From: Raineya orbicola
GTDB lineage: Bacteria > Bacteroidota > Bacteroidia > Cytophagales > Thermonemataceae
Direction of reading: 5' to 3'
Assembly (NCBI RefSeq): GCF_002843425.1
Contig: NZ_NKXO01000008.1
Location: 1-64,000 of the forward strand
DNA: 64,000 nucleotides
Position numbers and translations under genes: made by a program. The notes beneath the pieces are model-generated. The model worked only from the letters and a program-made list of their open reading frames with translations, searched no databases and was not told the origin of the DNA. Below are positions 34,760-43,541 of this stretch, piece by piece. Position 1 is the first letter of the stretch; every line of letters starts with the position of its first letter.

Positions 34760-35560
34760 TTAATGCGACCATAGCTTGCGAAGCCATTCACTAAAAAAAA
34801 CATTCAGCACTTCTACCAAAATCAAAATAATGATAATCCATTCCAAACGAGAGCTTTCGCGATGTTGGAGCAAATCGGTAAGCAAGACTAAATTTTCCTC
34901 TACAATTCGCAGACGATAGTCCAAATCACGAAAACGCGGGCTGATGTCAAAATTATCTTTGAGCTGTCGGTGCAGGCGTTGCAGTTCTTCATTGTCCCAA
35001 ACAATGTTGGGGTCGTCAAGAATGTAAAGGTTATCAATAATGCTATTTTTGATGTTTTTAACTTTCCCGATAAATTTGAGCAAATCACGTTTAGAGATTT
35101 TCACCTTGCCAAATTCCTCCAATTGGTCAATATAGACTTTACTGGCATTAAGAATTTCAAGGCTTAAAGTCTCGTAATAATCCATAGCCACCGATTGAGC
35201 CACATTGAGCGTGATAATACGAATTGCATCTAACTGAATTTGAGGCAGTGTGATAGAGTCGTTTTTTACTATGGCTCGCGAGAGAGATTTATCTACTAAA
35301 AGCGTAAAATAATCATTTACATCAAGATTGACGGGATTTTCAGCGTATTTCTTGATAAAATCAAGCAGATTGCTTTTGCCTACGGCATCATAACCTACAA
35401 AAACTACTACACCATAGCTGAAAACGTGTAGAAAGCGTTTTTCTTCTTCCTCAACATAAAAAATATCCCAACTGCTGGCGTGAGCAGGCTCGTGCAGGAA
35501 ATCGTTGCGAAAACGTTTCAGATGAATTGTTTCTGCTATTTGGTAGGCATCAATGAGCAT
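34760..35560 (-). CDS. RMD1/YagE family protein (DUF155)
   Basis: 266 residues. The N-terminal region (about 35-70) has the family's FLHVFSYGVVVFVG segment. The middle has NDSITLPQIQLDAIRIITLNVAQSVAMDYYE, followed by a helical stretch with DLLKFIGKVKNIKNSIIDNLYILDDPNIVWDNEELQRL. A single C-terminal membrane helix (about 240-258, LEWIIIILILVEVLNVFF) ends the protein, as in RMD1 members of yeast mitochondria and bacteria. The family is linked to sporulation and cytoskeletal or mitochondrial membrane functions in yeast; its bacterial role is unknown. It lies 47 bp downstream of porQ, same strand. Confidence 0.85.
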   Translation of the reverse strand: MLIDAYQIAETIHLKRFRNDFLHEPAHASSWDIFYVEEEEKRFLHVFSYGVVVFVGYDAVGKSNLLDFIKKYAENPVNLDVNDYFTLLVDKSLSRAIVKNDSITLPQIQLDAIRIITLNVAQSVAMDYYETLSLEILNASKVYIDQLEEFGKVKISKRDLLKFIGKVKNIKNSIIDNLYILDDPNIVWDNEELQRLHRQLKDNFDISPRFRDLDYRLRIVEENLVLLTDLLQHRESSRLEWIIIILILVEVLNVFFSEWLRKLWSH

Positions 35561-35607
35561 AAAAAATTGAGATTTTACGAAATTAAAGGATTTTTGTATG
35601 AGTTTTT

Positions 35608-36633
35608 TCAGAAATCATTCAAGTTTTTACTCAAACTTATGCAGGTAAGTCCTCTGCGGGCAAAACCTGCACGCGTGAAAGCTATTTCATAACCCTTTAC
35701 CCTAAAAGCCAAACCTCCCGAAAAACCCGCTAACGCTGTAATTTCCTTGAATTTAAGCTCTTGGTTGCGTAAATGATTGTATCCTAAACGCAAATGGAAA
35801 TTTTTATGCAAAATAATTTCTGTTCCAAAAACAAAATGGCGAAATAAGTTATTAGCAAAGCTAATCTTGCGGGTTTGGGTTTGCCCTGTCAGGGGGTCTG
35901 TGGTAATGGCAAAGGCGGGGTCGTTGTAAGAAATATCCCAACGATACAAATGATAAGCCGTAACCGAAAAACGAAAAGGCATTTTGTAGGGCTTGAAGGA
36001 TAAGCCTAAACGTACATCAAAAGGCATTCGTAGGGTATAATTGGGCAAATACTTTTTGAAAACACCGCCCAAATTAGCAATTACTAAACCCGCTCTAAAA
36101 TCTTTTTCAGGGTGTTTGAAACTTACGCCTAAATCAGTGGCTATGCCAAAAGCATTGTAAGAAGCAATCTGCGAACCAACGAGTTTGAAATTTACTCCGA
36201 ATTGGAAATTATCCGCCTGAAAAGATTTTCCCAAAGTAAGGGCATAATCGGCGGCTAAAAATTCGCCTATAACGTTACCCGCTTCATCAGTTTCTTGAAT
36301 TTTGCCATAACGAATATACTGCAAACCTGCTCCAACTACACCAACTTTGCCACCAAAATCGTGGGCATACGCAAGCAAAAAATGGGGCATTCTGCCAAAA
36401 AAAGGACTATAATTCAGTGAAGCAACACCTGCCATTGAGCTATCCAATACGGCGGGGTTACTCAAAAACATATTCACATCTGCCTGAGCCAAACTCACAT
36501 TCGCTCCTCCCAACCCCATTATACGCGGATTGGCGGAAATATCTAAAAACTCAAAAGAAGTTCTACCCCCGATTTGAGCCGAAAGCGAATGAATACCCAA
36601 AACTACAAGTAAAATGACAAGCCGAACTTTCAA
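35608..36633 (-). CDS. porQ: type IX secretion system protein PorQ
   Basis: 341 residues from a TTG codon at 36633, which gives the signal peptide MKVRLVILLVVLGIHSLSAQ. An ATG 14 codons upstream lies before the promoter box and is rejected. The mature protein is a beta-barrel of the FadL/PorP-type fold: GGRTSFEFLDISANPRIMGLGGANVSLAQADVNMFLSNPAVL is the PorQ family N-terminus, followed by repeated amphipathic strands. PorQ works at the outer membrane with PorU, PorV and PorZ, which attach T9SS cargo to the surface. Cargo genes are in this window (46189-48756, 52017-53954, 63092-64000). Confidence 0.88.
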   Translation of the reverse strand: MKVRLVILLVVLGIHSLSAQIGGRTSFEFLDISANPRIMGLGGANVSLAQADVNMFLSNPAVLDSSMAGVASLNYSPFFGRMPHFLLAYAHDFGGKVGVVGAGLQYIRYGKIQETDEAGNVIGEFLAADYALTLGKSFQADNFQFGVNFKLVGSQIASYNAFGIATDLGVSFKHPEKDFRAGLVIANLGGVFKKYLPNYTLRMPFDVRLGLSFKPYKMPFRFSVTAYHLYRWDISYNDPAFAITTDPLTGQTQTRKISFANNLFRHFVFGTEIILHKNFHLRLGYNHLRNQELKFKEITALAGFSGGLAFRVKGYEIAFTRAGFARRGLTCISLSKNLNDF

Positions 36634-36650
36634 GGTTTTGCAATTTTTGC

Positions 36651-36658
36651 CAAAGATA
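36651..36658 (-). promoter_or_regulatory. -7 box TATCTTTG deciding the porQ start
   Basis: TATCTTTG on the minus strand ends 17 nt before the TTG at 36633. The ATG at 36675 lies upstream of it. A TTTG at 36673-36676 is only 14 bp away, so the -33 box is unclear. Confidence 0.55.
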
Positions 36659-36699
36659 CAAAAGATGTTGCACAAATTTGCTAAACCTTGAAGTAAATT

Positions 36700-37053
36700 C
36701 TATGAGCTTGCATTTTCTTGCAAAGCCTCCCAATATTCAACAGCCCTGCGAAGATGAGGAATAACAATTGTTCCACCGATAAGGTTGGCAATAGCAAACA
36801 CCTCAAATACTTCCTGCGTAGTAAGTCCTAATTCTTTGCATTTCCCTAAATGATACCTCACACAATCATCGCAACGCAAAACCATAGAACAAGCCAAAGC
36901 AATCATTTCTTTGGTGGCTACGCTCAATGCTCCTTCGGTATAGCAATTCGTATCTAAATTGAAAATCCGCTTGATAACCAAATTATCCGCATCAAGGATT
37001 TTTTGGTTCATTTTACTTCGGTAAGCGTTAAACTCTTCTACTAATTTGCTCAT
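36700..37053 (-). CDS. AhpD-like carboxymuconolactone decarboxylase family protein
   Basis: 117-residue all-helical protein with the CMD/AhpD motif: VLRCDDCVRYHLGKCKELGLTTQEVFEVFAIANLIGG (about 59-95). The CxxCxxxH arrangement is the redox or proton-relay site of AhpD-type alkylhydroperoxidases. It belongs to the small stand-alone subfamily and its substrate is unknown. It could assist a peroxiredoxin, but the peroxiredoxin in this window is 18 kb away. hemH lies 57 bp upstream on the same strand. Confidence 0.88.
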   Translation of the reverse strand: MSKLVEEFNAYRSKMNQKILDADNLVIKRIFNLDTNCYTEGALSVATKEMIALACSMVLRCDDCVRYHLGKCKELGLTTQEVFEVFAIANLIGGTIVIPHLRRAVEYWEALQENASS

Positions 37054-37110
37054 AGCTGAAAAAAAATTTAGGTTTAAAGGGTGAGAGTTTTTATCTATGA
37101 CTAACCAAAA

Positions 37111-38214
37111 TTATTCTTTTTCCTCTGCAATAACTTGCAACATCAAATCTAATGCCTTGGGCTTGGTAGTGCGTTCTAAGACCATTTGTCGTAGCAGTTC
37201 TATCCAAGTAGGGCTATCGTTCAGACTTTCTACGAGTTGCCAATGCTCCCCGCCGTACTCTTCAAAAAGTTCTTTGTATTCTTCACCTACTTCAATAGTA
37301 GTTTCCAAACAATCGGCAACGAAAGAAGGTGAAAAAGCAAGTACACTTTTTTTGCCTTCTTGGGCAAGTTTTTTTACGACGTCTTCCGTGTAAGGCTGTA
37401 TCCATATGGCTTTTCCCAAACGCGACTGAAAAGCCGTACTATAACTGCCTTCGGGCAAATTGAGAGCTTTTGCCAGCAATCTTGTTGTAGCAAAACACTG
37501 ACTTCTATAACAAACCGAATTTTTAGCATTTAGACTACTGCAACAGCCTATTTCAGCAGTATTGGCGTGTGTGAGGCAATAATTATGCTTATCTGCCTTG
37601 CGAATTTGTCTTTCGGGCAAGCCGTGATAAGTAAAGAGATAGTGGTCGTAAGGGTGGGCTTCAATGTGTTTTCTGCCGAGTTCTGCAAAAGCCTTGATAA
37701 AAAGCGGGTGTTGATAGAATTGCTGTACAAACTCCACCGCAGGAATAGTTTGCCAGCGGCTCAATTCTTTCATTACGGCTTCTTTTACCGAACCCGTAGT
37801 AGCCGAAGCGTACTGCGGAAATAAAGGAATAATGATAAGTTTTTCCCAATGTTTGCCCTCAAATTCTTTCAAAACTGACTTGATGCTTGGTTTTTGGTAA
37901 CGCATTGCAAGTCTGACGAAATATTCCTCGCCCAAAGCCTCTTGCAAAAGTGCTTGGGTGCGAAAGCCGTAATATTTGAGCGGAGAGCCTTCTTGCGTCC
38001 AGACTTTTTGATAAACTTTTGCGGACTTAGGTGCCCTGAAATTGGCGATTATCAAATTTACCAGCAACCAACGGGAAAGCAGAGGAATGTCTATGACACG
38101 CTTATCCATCAGAAATTCACGTAAATACCTGCGTACATCAGGCACACGTGGCGAATCGGGAGTACCTAAATTGACGAGCAAAACACCAAAACGAGGAGAA
38201 ACAGAAAGTTCCAT
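37111..38214 (-). CDS. hemH: ferrochelatase
   Basis: 367-residue enzyme that inserts Fe2+ into protoporphyrin IX, the last step of heme synthesis. Family blocks are FGVLLVNLGTPDSPRVPDVRRYLREFLMDKRVI at the N-terminus, IPLFPQYASATTGSV, the active-site His in FTYHGLPERQI, and SPSFVADCLETTIEVGEEYKELF with the second metal-binding acidic region. Normal length, no C-terminal Fe-S extension. It forms a short minus-strand group with the AhpD-like gene. Heme O synthase is also encoded in this window, at 58.1 kb. Confidence 0.97.
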   Translation of the reverse strand: MELSVSPRFGVLLVNLGTPDSPRVPDVRRYLREFLMDKRVIDIPLLSRWLLVNLIIANFRAPKSAKVYQKVWTQEGSPLKYYGFRTQALLQEALGEEYFVRLAMRYQKPSIKSVLKEFEGKHWEKLIIIPLFPQYASATTGSVKEAVMKELSRWQTIPAVEFVQQFYQHPLFIKAFAELGRKHIEAHPYDHYLFTYHGLPERQIRKADKHNYCLTHANTAEIGCCSSLNAKNSVCYRSQCFATTRLLAKALNLPEGSYSTAFQSRLGKAIWIQPYTEDVVKKLAQEGKKSVLAFSPSFVADCLETTIEVGEEYKELFEEYGGEHWQLVESLNDSPTWIELLRQMVLERTTKPKALDLMLQVIAEEKE

Positions 38215-38306
38215 AGAGGTTGAAGCTAATTTTCAAACACAAAAACCATCTATCTGCAAAGAAAGTTTGCAAAAAGATGATTTTTGAGAAAATATCTACC
38301 AAAAAT

Positions 38307-38747
38307 TCAGAAAGGTAAATCGTCGCTAGGGCTACTTTCTACGGTAGGAGGTACGTAAGGGGTATTATCTTCTTGACTATTAGAAGAAGTATTTTCGGTA
38401 TTTGACGTATTACCTCCGCCCAAGCCACTACCCAAAAGCGTTAAGTTTTGCCCTATAACTTCGGTAATATAGCGAGTTTGTCCGTCTTTTTCATAAGAAC
38501 GAGTAGCGAGCTTTCCTTCAATAAATACTTGTTTGCCTTTTTTTACGTACTTTTCAATCACATCAACCACAGGACCCCAAAATACAATATTATGCCATTC
38601 TGTTTTTTCCACAGGTTTGCCCTCACGGTCTTTGTATTTTTCAGAAGTTGCTAGCGGGAAAGTTGCTTTTCTACCCGATTCAAAGGAAATAATATCAGGG
38701 TCTTTGCCTACATTGCCAATCAGGATTACTTTATTTACGCCTGCCAT
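38307..38747 (-). CDS. ssb: single-stranded DNA-binding protein
   Basis: 146 residues. The OB fold starts AGVNKVILIGNVGKDPDI and continues with FPLATSEKYKDREGKPVEKTEWHNIVFWG, KKGKQVFIEGKLATRSYEKDGQTRYITEVI. A Gly/Asn/Ser/Thr-rich flexible linker (about 105-138) follows, and the acidic partner-binding tip DDLPF ends the protein. It binds ssDNA in replication and repair as a tetramer. Alone in its unit, it is divergently placed from the small lipoprotein gene. Confidence 0.97.
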   Translation of the reverse strand: MAGVNKVILIGNVGKDPDIISFESGRKATFPLATSEKYKDREGKPVEKTEWHNIVFWGPVVDVIEKYVKKGKQVFIEGKLATRSYEKDGQTRYITEVIGQNLTLLGSGLGGGNTSNTENTSSNSQEDNTPYVPPTVESSPSDDLPF

Positions 38748-38849
38748 ACATATTGATTTTTTGAACTAAATACAAAACTTCATAAAGTTATACATAATTT
38801 GCTTTTTGGCAAAATTTCATAAAAATTTTTTTTGAAAATAGCTTTTCAG

Positions 38850-38880
38850 TTGGAACTTTACCAAAGGATTTTTATTTTTG
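38850..38880 (+). promoter_or_regulatory. promoter TTG-N20-TATTTTTG
   Basis: TTG at 38850-38852 and TATTTTTG at 38873-38880 match the consensus, 16 nt before the ATG of the lipoprotein gene. Confidence 0.65.
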
Positions 38881-38896
38881 TAAAAATTGAAATTCA

Positions 38897-39250
38897 ATGT
38901 TTCGTTATATCGGGTTATTTTTGCTTCTGCTGATAGGTTTTTCGGCTTGTGTGAAACCTTGTAAAGTACAAGGTTGTAAAATGATACACGATCACGTGCA
39001 TTTCTTCGGTGCCGAACGTGGCGATGGCAGAATGGCTACCAAAGAAGAAGCCCTACAAGAAGGTAATTTGCAAGTAGTCTCGGGTATGCCCTGGTACCGC
39101 AGGCTTTTTAAGAAAAATTATTATACCGAAAATGGTTTGAAGTACAAAAATTTCAATTGGCATCAACACCGAGCCCGAAACAAAGAAGATTGGCATACTT
39201 TTTCAGGTAAAGCCAAATATCCGGGCAAAGAAAAAACTATGAAAGAGTAA
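38897..39250 (+). CDS. small lipoprotein of unknown function
   Basis: 117 residues with a lipoprotein leader (MFRYIGLFLLLLIGFSAC; lipid Cys18). Early Cys at 22 and 27 and the segment HDHVHFFG follow. The rest is basic and aromatic (RRLFKKNYYTENGLKYKNFNWHQHRA). The His and Cys near the N-terminus could bind metal, but this is only suggestive. I do not recognise a family. It has its own promoter. The region after it (to 39613) holds one copy of a GC-rich palindromic repeat and no gene. Confidence 0.7.
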   Translation: MFRYIGLFLLLLIGFSACVKPCKVQGCKMIHDHVHFFGAERGDGRMATKEEALQEGNLQVVSGMPWYRRLFKKNYYTENGLKYKNFNWHQHRARNKEDWHTFSGKAKYPGKEKTMKE

Positions 39251-39613
39251 AATATAACATAATTTAATTTATAAACGTGAGTTATGAAGTCAAGTAACTG
39301 AAAAACACAAATTTAAGAATAAAAAATTATTGAGCTTTTTACCAAAATTTGCCATTTCTTAACCTCACCCCCAACCCCTCTCCAAAGGAGAGGGGAGTTA
39401 TACACCTGAAAAGCATAAACTTATGTATAAGTTGCTATTTTTTTCAAAAATTAAATAAGCAAATGAAATTCAAGCAAATTATTGAAAAGCAGGCTTTTGA
39501 TTTCATAATTCACGTTTTATAAGCATCTAAAAATCAATAGTTTTGTTTTTTTATCCGATGTCTTATCTCTAAATATCTAACCCAAATCTCAATAATTACG
39601 AGTAAATCAGTTT
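39251..39613. other. gene-free stretch with one palindromic repeat
   Basis: 363 bp, very AT-rich. At 39361-39395 it contains one copy of the repeat built on the stem CCCCTCTCC with loop AAA. Near-identical short sentences (TAATTCACG and reverse forms of CGTGAATTA) occur around 39276 and 39506. No ORF, clear promoter or terminator is seen before the ABC transporter genes. Confidence 0.7.
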
Positions 39614-40507
39614 ATGAGTGTCTTACAAGTAAATGCTCTTTCCAAAAACTTTGGCAATATTCAAGCATTAGACCAAGTCTCTTTTGAAGTACCCCAAGGA
39701 AGTGTTTTCGGCATACTCGGACCCAACGGCAGTGGGAAAACTACCCTACTTGGCATCGTAACAGAGGTTCTGAAAGCCTCAGCGGGTAATTTCCTTTGGT
39801 TTGGCAAGGTGGCAAGTGCCACTATTCGCAAGCAAATAGGCACTCTTTTGGAAACCCCAAATTTTTACCCTTATCTTTCGGGCTATGATAATTTACTTTT
39901 GCGACAAAAAATCCATCAGAGGGGTTCTCTCAAAGACATTCAAGAGGTTTTGGAAGTGGTAAAACTTTCTGAAAGAGCCAAATCACCCGCCAAAACATAC
40001 AGCTTGGGAATGAAACAAAGACTTGCCATTGCCGCCTCGTTGCTCGGCAAACCCCAAGTTCTCATTTTAGATGAACCCACCAACGGATTAGACCCTGCAG
40101 GTATTGTAGAAATTCGTGATTTGATTTTAGAGCTTCGTGAGCAAAACTATACCATTATTTTAGCAAGTCATTTACTTGATGAGGTTGAAAAGGTTTGTAC
40201 CCATACAGCTATTCTCAAACAAGGCAAACTGCTCTCCTATGGTAAAGTTGATGAAATTTTAGGAAAGGGGCTAACAATTGAAATCGCAAGCAGTTCCCTG
40301 ACAGAATTAGCCAATTTTCTGCAAAATAAATTCCCACAAGCAACTATCAAGAAAGAAAATGAGGTGCTGCAATTAGTGATTGAAACCGATAGCATTAACC
40401 TTGCTTCTCTGAACCAATCCTGCTTTGAAAATGGCATAATTTTGCATCATCTTGCTTTACGAAGAAAAACCCTTGAAACAGCCTTTTTAGAACTAACAGA
40501 AAATTAA
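39614..40507 (+). CDS. ABC transporter ATP-binding protein
   Basis: 297-residue ATPase of the CcmA/DrrA-type (ABC-2 exporter) class. Walker A is GPNGSGKTT (about 35-43), the signature is YSLGMKQRLAIA, Walker B is VLILDEPTNGLDPAGI, and the H-loop is ILASHLLDEVEKVC. The C-terminal 80 residues form the usual accessory part. It pairs with the permease gene that starts 39 bp downstream. The substrate is not known; such two-gene systems export lipids, drugs or serve gliding and sporulation. GldA, the gliding ATPase, belongs to the same class, but the permease does not look like GldF. Confidence 0.92.
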   Translation: MSVLQVNALSKNFGNIQALDQVSFEVPQGSVFGILGPNGSGKTTLLGIVTEVLKASAGNFLWFGKVASATIRKQIGTLLETPNFYPYLSGYDNLLLRQKIHQRGSLKDIQEVLEVVKLSERAKSPAKTYSLGMKQRLAIAASLLGKPQVLILDEPTNGLDPAGIVEIRDLILELREQNYTIILASHLLDEVEKVCTHTAILKQGKLLSYGKVDEILGKGLTIEIASSSLTELANFLQNKFPQATIKKENEVLQLVIETDSINLASLNQSCFENGIILHHLALRRKTLETAFLELTEN

Positions 40508-40546
40508 ACAAGATTTAGAAAACACTTTTTTAACTTACAGGCAGAT

Positions 40547-41347
40547 ATGTTAAGATTTTTACAACTGGAATGGTTCAAAATACGCAGTAATAGGGCATTT
40601 TGGATTATTTTATTCTTGAATTTACTTGCTTTCGTAGGTTTTTTGCAGGTGATTGCTAATACCTATCGTAATGTAACATCATCGGAAGAAAAGAATGGCA
40701 AAATAGAGATATTGAGACCTTTTTTTGAAAAACCATTCAGTTATCCTGAAATTTGGCAAACTTCTGCTTTTTTTCTTTCATTTCTTGTGCCACTTTCGGC
40801 TATTTTAGTTATTTTGAACATCAATAACGAATGGAGCAGTAAGATGCTCCGCCAGCATATCATTGAAGGACTTAATAGAAAAGAGTTTTTGCTCTCAAAA
40901 CTTATATGGCTTTTAGTGCTAACTTTGATATTTACTTTTTTCTATGTGCTTGCTAATTTATTTGTGGCATCAGGAGAATGGGAATTTTCTAATACGATTT
41001 TTTACTTTGCAATCCTTTTGTTTACTCAATTAAGCATAGCTTTTGTGGTGGCTTTATGGATAAAACGCTCTGTACTGGCAGTAACGATATTTATCGCCTA
41101 TATGCTTATTGCCGAGCCACTGCTTATATGGTTTCTGAAAAAAAATGGATTAGATTCTATTGTACCTTTTCTGCCTCTTGAAGTTTCTGACAGATTGATT
41201 TTACCCCCCGAAGTTTTTAAGTTTTTTTCTCCCGAAGAGTACAAAAAAAGAACAGATGCTATTCAAGAGCAGATATTTTACACAATGCTTGAAAGTACCT
41301 TGCTTTGGGTATTTACATTTTGGAGATTTGAGAAAAAAGATTTGTAA
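40547..41347 (+). CDS. ABC-2 type transporter permease
   Basis: 266 residues with about six hydrophobic helices: near 18-35, 75-95, 120-145, 150-170, 180-205 and 240-258. The N-terminus (MLRFLQLEWFKIRSNRAFWIIL) is typical of ABC-2 permeases, and a long extracytoplasmic loop lies between helices 1 and 2. It forms the membrane part for the ATPase gene just upstream. Its stop is only 1 bp from the stop of the convergent VWA gene, and no terminator is seen between them, so read-through antisense is possible. Confidence 0.85.
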   Translation: MLRFLQLEWFKIRSNRAFWIILFLNLLAFVGFLQVIANTYRNVTSSEEKNGKIEILRPFFEKPFSYPEIWQTSAFFLSFLVPLSAILVILNINNEWSSKMLRQHIIEGLNRKEFLLSKLIWLLVLTLIFTFFYVLANLFVASGEWEFSNTIFYFAILLFTQLSIAFVVALWIKRSVLAVTIFIAYMLIAEPLLIWFLKKNGLDSIVPFLPLEVSDRLILPPEVFKFFSPEEYKKRTDAIQEQIFYTMLESTLLWVFTFWRFEKKDL

Positions 41348-41348
41348 A

Positions 41349-42455
41349 TCAAATATTTTTCTTCCGATTGCGTTGATAATCCTCAAAAATATAGTGTCCA
41401 AGTCCTTTGAGCGAGCTGTAATAGGCTCTCCCCTGATTTACTTGCGTAAATTCTCTGACAAATTCCTGTAAATAAGGGTCAGAAGCAATCATAAAAGTAG
41501 TGATAGGAATTTTTAGCCTACGGCATTGAGCCGCCAAATTGAGCGTTCGGTTTAAAATTTTTCTATCCAAACCAAAGCTATTTTTGTAATATCGCAAACC
41601 TTCTTTGAGGCAAGTAGGTTTGCCATCGGTTATCATAAAAATCTGTTTATTGGCATTTTTACGTCTGCGGAGCAAATCCATAGCTAGTTCCAAACCTGCT
41701 ACGGTGTTGGTATGATAGGGACCCACTTGCAAATAAGGTAAATCTTTGATAGAAATTTGCCAAGCATCATTACCAAACACAATGATATCCAAAGTATCTT
41801 TGGGGTATTTGCTTGTAATGAGTTCGGCAAGAGCCATTGCTACTTTTTTGGCAGGTGTAATTCTATCTTCGCCGTACAAAATCATAGAGTGAGAAATATC
41901 AATCATCAGCACGGTGGAAGTTTGTGCTTTGTACTCGGTTTCAATAATTTCCAAATCCTCGTGAGTGAGGAAAAAATCCTCGTAACCGTGATTGATTTGG
42001 GCATTACGAATAGACTCTGTGAAGGCAATATTATCTAACTCATCACCAAATTCAAAATTTCTTTTTTCTACTCCTCTTTCGTCCCCTACTCCTGATTTTT
42101 TAGTTTGATGGTTGCCCGGTTTGGCTTTTTTGAGCTTTCCAAAAATTTCTTCCAAAGCATTACGGCGAATATTCTGCTCGCTTTTGGGGGTAATTTGCAA
42201 AACACCTGCTTTTTGCGGATTTTCTTCTATGTAACCTTTTCGCTTCAAATCTTCAATAAAATCGCCTATGCCGTAGCTATCATCGGTGAGTTGGTATTTT
42301 TTATCTAAATTGTTGAGCCAAGCCAGAGCTTCGGCTACATTGCCCCCTGTCATACTGACAAGTTCTAAAAAAAGTTTGAGCAAAGATTCAAATTTGGCTT
42401 TGCCTTGCTGTATTTGCTCATCAGGGGTATATTCGGTAAAACGATAGCCAATCAT
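41349..42455 (-). CDS. von Willebrand factor A domain protein
   Basis: 368 residues. An N-terminal helical part (1-150, with a wHTH-like GIGDFIEDLKRKGYIEE stretch) precedes a VWA domain at about 178-360. The metal site DISHS (Asp186, Ser188, Ser190) is intact, followed by the Thr/Asp of FMITDGKPT. This CobT/ChlD-like architecture normally works with a MoxR-type AAA+ ATPase, but no ATPase gene is adjacent. It is cytoplasmic, with no leader. It lies 75 bp downstream of the GT9 gene. Confidence 0.88.
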   Translation of the reverse strand: MIGYRFTEYTPDEQIQQGKAKFESLLKLFLELVSMTGGNVAEALAWLNNLDKKYQLTDDSYGIGDFIEDLKRKGYIEENPQKAGVLQITPKSEQNIRRNALEEIFGKLKKAKPGNHQTKKSGVGDERGVEKRNFEFGDELDNIAFTESIRNAQINHGYEDFFLTHEDLEIIETEYKAQTSTVLMIDISHSMILYGEDRITPAKKVAMALAELITSKYPKDTLDIIVFGNDAWQISIKDLPYLQVGPYHTNTVAGLELAMDLLRRRKNANKQIFMITDGKPTCLKEGLRYYKNSFGLDRKILNRTLNLAAQCRRLKIPITTFMIASDPYLQEFVREFTQVNQGRAYYSSLKGLGHYIFEDYQRNRKKNI

Positions 42456-42530
42456 TGGATTTGCTGTTTGGGTGAGTGATTTCTCTGCTATTAAACACTC
42501 TTTACAAGAAAATGGTTTGAGCCGAAAAGG

Positions 42531-43490
42531 TTAAATTTCAAACTTCAAATCGTTCATACATTTGAAATGTTTTTTAGGGCAGGTGTGTTTGCCCAAACGA
42601 GAACAAGGACGACAATTCAGACTTTTATTTTCAATAATTTGGTGGGGCGTTTGATAAGGGTAAAGCCCCAATTCGGGAGTGGTACTGCCGAAAATCATAT
42701 ATACTTTTTTCTGAAAACAAGCGGCAATGTGTGTAAGCCCTGTATCGTGTCCATAGACCATTTCGGCTTGGCTCACTACCCAAGCCGATTGCATCAGATT
42801 GAGCTTTCCACATAAATTCCACACCAGATTAGTTTTGTTTGTTAAAAAGTACCTCTCAATTTCCTCACCTGCGGCTTCATCTTCTTTGCCGCCTATCAGA
42901 ACAACGGGCAAAGGCATTTGCTTACAGAATTCTATGATTTTCGTGTTAGGCATTTTTTTAGTGGCATAGCTTGCCCCAATGACAAAAGCAATAAATTTTT
43001 CTTGAAATTTAGGAGGAAAAAAATCTTTGCCCAAGTGATATTTTTCAGGGATATGCAATTCTAAACCTTTGCTATCAGGTTGTACGCCCAAAGGGGTAAT
43101 GGTTTCAAAATATCTATCTACAACGTGATTAGTGGGCATTTTGTTGATTTTGAAATTAACGAGTAACCACTTTTGCCAACGCAATTTCCGATAGCTTCTT
43201 GCAGGAACATTCCATAAGGCTGTTTTTATGTAAAAACTTCGCAAATTGTTGTGTAAATCAATGATGTAATCAAATTTTTCTTTTCGCCAAAGGCTGATAA
43301 GTTGCGAAAGACTTTTTTCACCAAGTAGATGTAAAGTGTCAATGTTAGGATTTACCTCAAAAAGTGGTGCGTATTGCTTTTTGGTTACAAAATGCACTTC
43401 ACAGGCAAGCTGTGTTTTTAGGCATCGCAAAATGGGGGTTACCCAAATACAATCTCCAATAGACGAAAAACGAATAACTAATACTTTCAA
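42531..43490 (-). CDS. glycosyltransferase family 9 (heptosyltransferase-like)
   Basis: 319 residues from a TTG codon at 43490, giving the classic GT9 start MKVLVIRFSSIGDCIWVTPIL. The frame is open to an ATG at 43535, upstream of the promoter. Further features are the YDYIIDLHNNLRSFYI block, AFVIGASYATKKMP, VVLIGGKEDEAAGEEI, and the sugar-nucleotide site VVSQAEMVYGHDTGLTHIAACFQKKVYMIFGSTTPELGLYP. It adds heptose or a similar sugar to the lipopolysaccharide core at the inner membrane. No other LPS genes are adjacent. Confidence 0.9.
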   Translation of the reverse strand: MKVLVIRFSSIGDCIWVTPILRCLKTQLACEVHFVTKKQYAPLFEVNPNIDTLHLLGEKSLSQLISLWRKEKFDYIIDLHNNLRSFYIKTALWNVPARSYRKLRWQKWLLVNFKINKMPTNHVVDRYFETITPLGVQPDSKGLELHIPEKYHLGKDFFPPKFQEKFIAFVIGASYATKKMPNTKIIEFCKQMPLPVVLIGGKEDEAAGEEIERYFLTNKTNLVWNLCGKLNLMQSAWVVSQAEMVYGHDTGLTHIAACFQKKVYMIFGSTTPELGLYPYQTPHQIIENKSLNCRPCSRLGKHTCPKKHFKCMNDLKFEI

Positions 43491-43505
43491 AGTTGTTTTT
43501 TTGCC

Positions 43506-43537
43506 GCAAGTTAGCTCTTTTCTGCAAGTAAGCAAAA
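43506..43537 (-). promoter_or_regulatory. promoter TTTG-N19-TAACTTGC for GT9
   Basis: On the minus strand TTTG lies 19 bp from TAACTTGC at 43506-43513. The box ends 15 nt before the TTG start at 43490. The same variant occurs at 25264-25271 with the same spacing. Confidence 0.55.
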
Positions 43538-43541
43538 TGAC

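Noticed and set aside
39614-41347. GldA-GldF gliding ABC transporter
   Set aside because: The ATPase is of the right class, but the permease has a long first loop unlike GldF and no GldG is present; left as a generic ABC exporter.
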